From contig JAEVYR010000498.1 in the NCBI GenBank assembly GCA_023392645.1, positions 1 through 5,874 on the forward strand: a stretch of DNA of 5,874 bases. Reading direction: 5' to 3'. This document shows positions 4,401-5,874 of the stretch, one piece after another. The translations under genes and the position numbers were made by a program. Below the pieces are notes generated by a model that did not search any database, was not told the origin of the DNA, and saw nothing but the letters and a program-made list of their open reading frames with translations. Each line of letters opens with the position of its first letter. Position 1 is the stretch's first letter. Source of the stretch: Chloroflexota bacterium (GTDB taxonomy: Bacteria; Chloroflexota; Chloroflexia; Thermomicrobiales; UBA6265).

Positions 4401-5874
4401 CGATCGCGGTGACCGTCACCGACGCCAACGGTGGTCCGATCGCGGACGCCTGCGTCGCGGTCGACGGTGGCGAGCCACAATGCACCGGCGCCGAGGGCAC
4501 GGTCACGTTCGACAACATCCCGGTCGGCGCGCACACGGTCACGGAGACGTCGTTGCCGGAGGGCTACACGGCGCTCGACCCGGTGAACGTGACCGTCGAG
4601 GACGGTCAGTCGGTGCCGGCGAACTTCGAGCACCCGTCGCCGACCGGCGCGATCCAGGTCACGAGTGTCAACGTCGAACAAACGCCCGTCGCCGGCGCCT
4701 GCGTCGCGATCGACGGTGGCGATCCGCTCTGCGACGTGGACGGCGATGGCGTCCTGAACTTCCCCGACATTCCCGCCGGTGGGCACGAGATCGCGCAGAC
4801 GACGCCGCCCGACGGCTACCAGCAAGCCGACCCCGCCACGCAGACGGTCGATGTCGCTCCAGGCGAGACGGCGTCGGTGACGTTCACCAGTGAGGCGGCG
4901 ACCGGCGGCATCGCCGTCACGGTCAGTGGACCCGACGGTCTCGTTCCGGGCGTTTGTGTCGCGATCAGCGCCGACGGCGAAGAGGGGCAAACGCTCTGCG
5001 AGCCGGGTGACGACGGCGCGTATCGCTTCAGCGGCCTGGCACCGGTGACGTGGACCGTCACGGTCAGCCAGGTACCGGACACCCTCGTCACGCCGGAGCC
5101 GCAGACCGTCGATGTGACGGTTGGCCAGGAGGCGACGGTCGACTTCGCGCTGAGCGCGGCTCAGCCAGACACCGGCAGCGCGCTGCTGACGCTCGTCTCC
5201 GAGGACGGACAGGCCGCGAGCGGCGTCTGCCTGGCGCTGGTGCCGCAGGACGGTGGCGACCAGCTTGGTCCCTTCTGTGACAACGCCGAGGGGCAGGACG
5301 GTGACGCCACGGAAGGCGTGATCCTGATCGAGGGCATCCCCGCGGGCAGCTATGAGATGGTCTTCCCGGATGTCGGCGCGGCCGCGAACACGACGGTCAA
5401 TGCGCTGCGCCAGCAGACCAGCGAGCCGATCATCATTACCATCGTCGCCGGCGAGACGCTCCAGCAGACGATCACGGTGCCGGGCCTCCTGGTGTTCGGC
5501 TCGATCGAGATCGACACGACCGATGCCGCCACCGGCGACCCGGTTCCCGGCGCCTGCTACACGGTCGATACCGCCGAGCCGACCATCGTCTGTGATGCGG
5601 ATACGGCTGACGGCTCCACCGAGGACGGCACCGTGCTCATCGGTGGACTGCCGGCGGGCGACTACACCGTCACAATGAGCACCCCGCCGCCCAACTACGG
5701 CGGTGCCGACCCGCAGCCGGCGACGGTCACCAGCGGCGGCACGGCGCAGCTCGAGTTCCGCGTCACCGCCGAGGTGACCACCGGCACGCTGACGATCAGC
5801 AAGGTCGACGGCGATACCGTGCTGCCGGGCGCCTGCTTCCGTCTCGACGGCGAGGGCGGTCCGATCGGGCCGAT
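1301..5874 (+). CDS. Giant secreted multidomain Cna-B/SpaA-like repeat surface protein, 3' truncated
   Basis: The frame opens at ATG 1301 behind a strong Shine-Dalgarno and stays open to the window end: 1524 full codons, no stop. Residues 1-48 are a signal peptide and about 72-229 a beta-rich N-terminal region. From residue 230 there are thirteen repeats of about 80-110 residues with the Cna-B/SpaA signature: a beta strand, '[D/G].[P]..GAC[F/V]..[L/V]', a second Cys followed by an Asp/Gly-rich loop, 'G...F..[V/I]P.G.YT[L/V]', and a final strand. Each repeat has one Cys pair; the thirteenth is cut. T/P/E-rich linkers precede repeats 2-7. The protein is highly acidic, with two Lys in 1524 residues (K923, K1501). 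Related proteins in Gram-positive bacteria are wall- or surface-attached adhesin stalks and pilins. A stalk or adhesin role here is inference; the anchor (sortase motif, membrane segment or other) and any ligand-binding tip would lie beyond the edge. Confidence 0.93.
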   Translation, partial: MQQPSDRSAHARRRNRIARAGWWVHFTGAIALIVGLFMPLVGVPAATAAPELAPAALAQSADNTVPAAPTQVTATGDFGSIPLTNSNGIWTGVSAVPPGQYQWQIQAFAPDGTTYTYGPNGLGDSAGSVSVGDGDAGLYFSLDTHTNATVAAPVTGIYSISVDGASVALQPSGGQLTALVTSGGGTASVQVFDGGAPRGDPLSVDLATGPNRLTFTVDGQLANVEPLQGGSVTIERLDANGSPLPGGCYQLRSGGIVNQGCDADDGADGYTRMTFPAGMPGGTVDVIEVTAPGGAEPIDPQQIQLQGGDQTVTLQPAASATEPPTETETPVETETPAETATSGPGEITQPGEEQGPPGDLLIELRDDQGNPIGGACFQLLDAGGNVVEESCDQEPYDPADFANNGTTGFFGVPSGDYTLRLTQAPNGATAADMPVTVVAGQQTTETVTATGGAIETETPAPTATATVTETVAPTEAAQRGDLTITLLDGTTQQPIGGACFQLIDGAGNVAGEACDTTEYESEQFANNGNTGFFDVPAGSYTLHLSAAPEGVTVPDQPVTVNPGGDDNVTVTAQVTPTETETAAPTQTAAPTEIVQPTEAAGQGDFTVQLRDQDSQQPIGGACFQLLDANGTVVSEACDTADFESDEFANNGNTGFFGVPAGTYTLHMSSAPEGVTAPQDQPVTVVADTETTVTVTVQGASTETPVATETAAPTETAPATQTESAQPGPPANLVVELRDPATGEGVGGACFTLEMTGQDPITSCDANDANPGNGRTGFYGVPSGEYTLTESTVPEGTSAIEPRQITIQPGDNPDLVIELGGEAQRPTQPTETSTSEPTDGVGTVTIDVSAIGGSNICVELNTVGGIGFASPPTACDNGDGDANNQPGIIEMQNIEPGQYVVSVISGAEGIPDQTIDVSDSGPTKIILGQAQPTETVSPTQPSPTTGTLTVTVADANGAVSGACVDVSNTSGTFTFCDGDNADGTIEIDDVVFGVQTIAMSTVPPGYRTPEPQTVELSVDQQTATVGFTLEAAVGSIAVTVTDANGGPIADACVAVDGGEPQCTGAEGTVTFDNIPVGAHTVTETSLPEGYTALDPVNVTVEDGQSVPANFEHPSPTGAIQVTSVNVEQTPVAGACVAIDGGDPLCDVDGDGVLNFPDIPAGGHEIAQTTPPDGYQQADPATQTVDVAPGETASVTFTSEAATGGIAVTVSGPDGLVPGVCVAISADGEEGQTLCEPGDDGAYRFSGLAPVTWTVTVSQVPDTLVTPEPQTVDVTVGQEATVDFALSAAQPDTGSALLTLVSEDGQAASGVCLALVPQDGGDQLGPFCDNAEGQDGDATEGVILIEGIPAGSYEMVFPDVGAAANTTVNALRQQTSEPIIITIVAGETLQQTITVPGLLVFGSIEIDTTDAATGDPVPGACYTVDTAEPTIVCDADTADGSTEDGTVLIGGLPAGDYTVTMSTPPPNYGGADPQPATVTSGGTAQLEFRVTAEVTTGTLTISKVDGDTVLPGACFRLDGEGGPIGP
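1514..1762 (+). other. N-terminal beta module, possibly X25 (pullulanase-like)
   Basis: Residues about 72-154 read 'VTATGDFGSIPLT...GIWTGV..VPPGQYQWQIQ', then a Gly-rich stretch, then 'GLYFSLDTHTN.TVA'. The order G-D-F, L-T, G-x-W-T-G, P-x-G-x-Y-x-[W/Y]-x, and a final [V/L]-x-F-x-x-D-x-x-T strand resembles the small X25 beta-sandwich found in bacterial pullulanases and some secreted proteins of unknown function. It contains no cysteine, unlike the repeats that follow. The match is from memory of the family pattern. Residues about 155-229 (bases 1763-1987) appear to form a second beta-rich segment that I do not recognise. Confidence 0.45.
2255..4132 (+). repeat. Thr/Pro/Glu-rich interdomain linkers
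   Basis: Six linkers at 2255-2377, 2651-2740, 3023-3109, 3395-3493, 3761-3820 and 4082-4132 separate repeats 1-7. They are built from short units such as T-E-T-E-T-P, A-P-T-E-T and Q-P-T-E, read from ACC-GAG, ACG and CCG codons. Such linkers are typically extended, flexible or O-glycosylated spacers in secreted proteins. Linker length shrinks from about 41 residues before repeat 2 to 17 before repeat 7, and T/P/E linkers then stop entirely. Confidence 0.85.
2378..3394 (+). repeat. Three recent tandem copies, 369-bp period (repeats 2-4)
   Basis: Repeats 2, 3 and 4 are much more alike than the rest. They share 'P-I-G-G-A-C-F-Q-L', 'F-A-N-N-G-x-T-G-F-F' and 'V-P-x-G-x-Y-T-L'. Their first cysteine codons lie at 2426, 2795 and 3164, so both steps are exactly 369 bp including the linker. 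DNA identity is visible around GGCGGCGCCTG and in the Asn-Asn-Gly segment. The next step, to 3545, is 381 bp and the sequence is more diverged. This points to amplification of a domain-plus-linker unit. Confidence 0.8.
4133..5874 (+). repeat. Linkerless domain tract (repeats 7-13)
   Basis: From residue 945 the repeats follow each other directly, each beginning with 'G-[T/S/A/I]-[L/I]-x-[V/I]' a residue or so after the last strand of the previous one. Repeats 7-10 are short (83-89 residues). Repeat 11 is longest (about 108) because of an insertion with 'R-Q-Q-T-S-E-P-I-I-I' before its last strand. A stiff rod is the likely shape, in contrast to the linker-separated first half. Confidence 0.75.

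Larger units (their letters stand above)
1988..5874 (+). repeat. Array of thirteen Cys-paired Cna-B-like domain repeats
   Basis: Approximate domain limits in bases: 1988-2254, 2378-2650, 2741-3022, 3110-3394, 3494-3760, 3821-4081, 4133-4396, 4397-4645, 4646-4906, 4907-5173, 5174-5497, 5498-5782, and 5783 to the edge. Cysteine pairs by residue: 248/261, 376/391, 499/514, 622/637, 749/763, 856/874, 962/975, 1051/1061, 1134/1144, 1219/1233, 1310/1326, 1419/1431, and 1512 (partner off the edge). The first Cys follows strand 1 in a 'G-A-C-[F/V/Y]' context; the second lies 10-18 residues on, usually followed by Asp. No Cys occurs outside these pairs. The pattern indicates a probable disulfide per domain, formed outside the cell. 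Domain borders are judged from sequence and are good to a few residues. Confidence 0.88.

Noticed and set aside
3794..4990. Second long antisense open frame (398 codons)
   Set aside because: It has the same cause: stop-poor antisense of high-GC repetitive sequence. The protein is Arg/Asp/Val low-complexity without motifs.

Overview
The window is high-GC DNA (roughly two thirds G+C by eye). It carries the 3' end of one ordinary metabolic gene, a 435-bp intergenic region, and the first about 4.6 kb of a very large repetitive surface-protein gene that runs off the right edge. Both genes are on the + strand. The combination of high GC, a luciferase-like (LLM) flavin/F420 oxidoreductase, and a huge exported protein with Thr/Pro/Glu linkers and Cna-B/SpaA-like domains fits a monoderm Chloroflexota lineage (Thermomicrobia-like). 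A high-GC actinobacterium is the main alternative. This placement is inference; no marker gene is present.

Layout. Bases 2-865 encode the last 287 residues of the LLM-class oxidoreductase. Bases 866-1300 are non-coding. They hold three GC-rich inverted repeats (938-969, 985-1016, 1064-1115), a plausible sigma-70-type promoter with an extended -10 (1125-1152), a leader of about 140 nt, and a strong Shine-Dalgarno (1290-1295). An ATG at 1301 opens a frame with no stop through base 5874 (1524 codons visible).

The large protein starts with an Arg-rich signal peptide. A beta-rich N-terminal region of about 180 residues follows, part of which resembles the X25-type module of pullulanases. After that come thirteen Cna-B/SpaA-like (transthyretin/prealbumin fold) repeats, the last one cut by the window edge. 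Repeats 1-7 are separated by T/P/E linkers (the one before repeat 7 is short); repeats 7-13 abut directly. Every repeat has exactly one pair of cysteines at the same place (the thirteenth shows only its first). There are no other cysteines, and the whole 1524-residue stretch has only two lysines.

The main point of interest is that repeats 1-12 lack the first-strand lysine needed for the intramolecular isopeptide bond of canonical Cna-B domains, and each instead carries a probable disulfide. Repeat 13 is the first to regain the lysine. The two genes are probably not one operon, because the gap between them has its own promoter candidate and hairpins; no functional link between them is visible.
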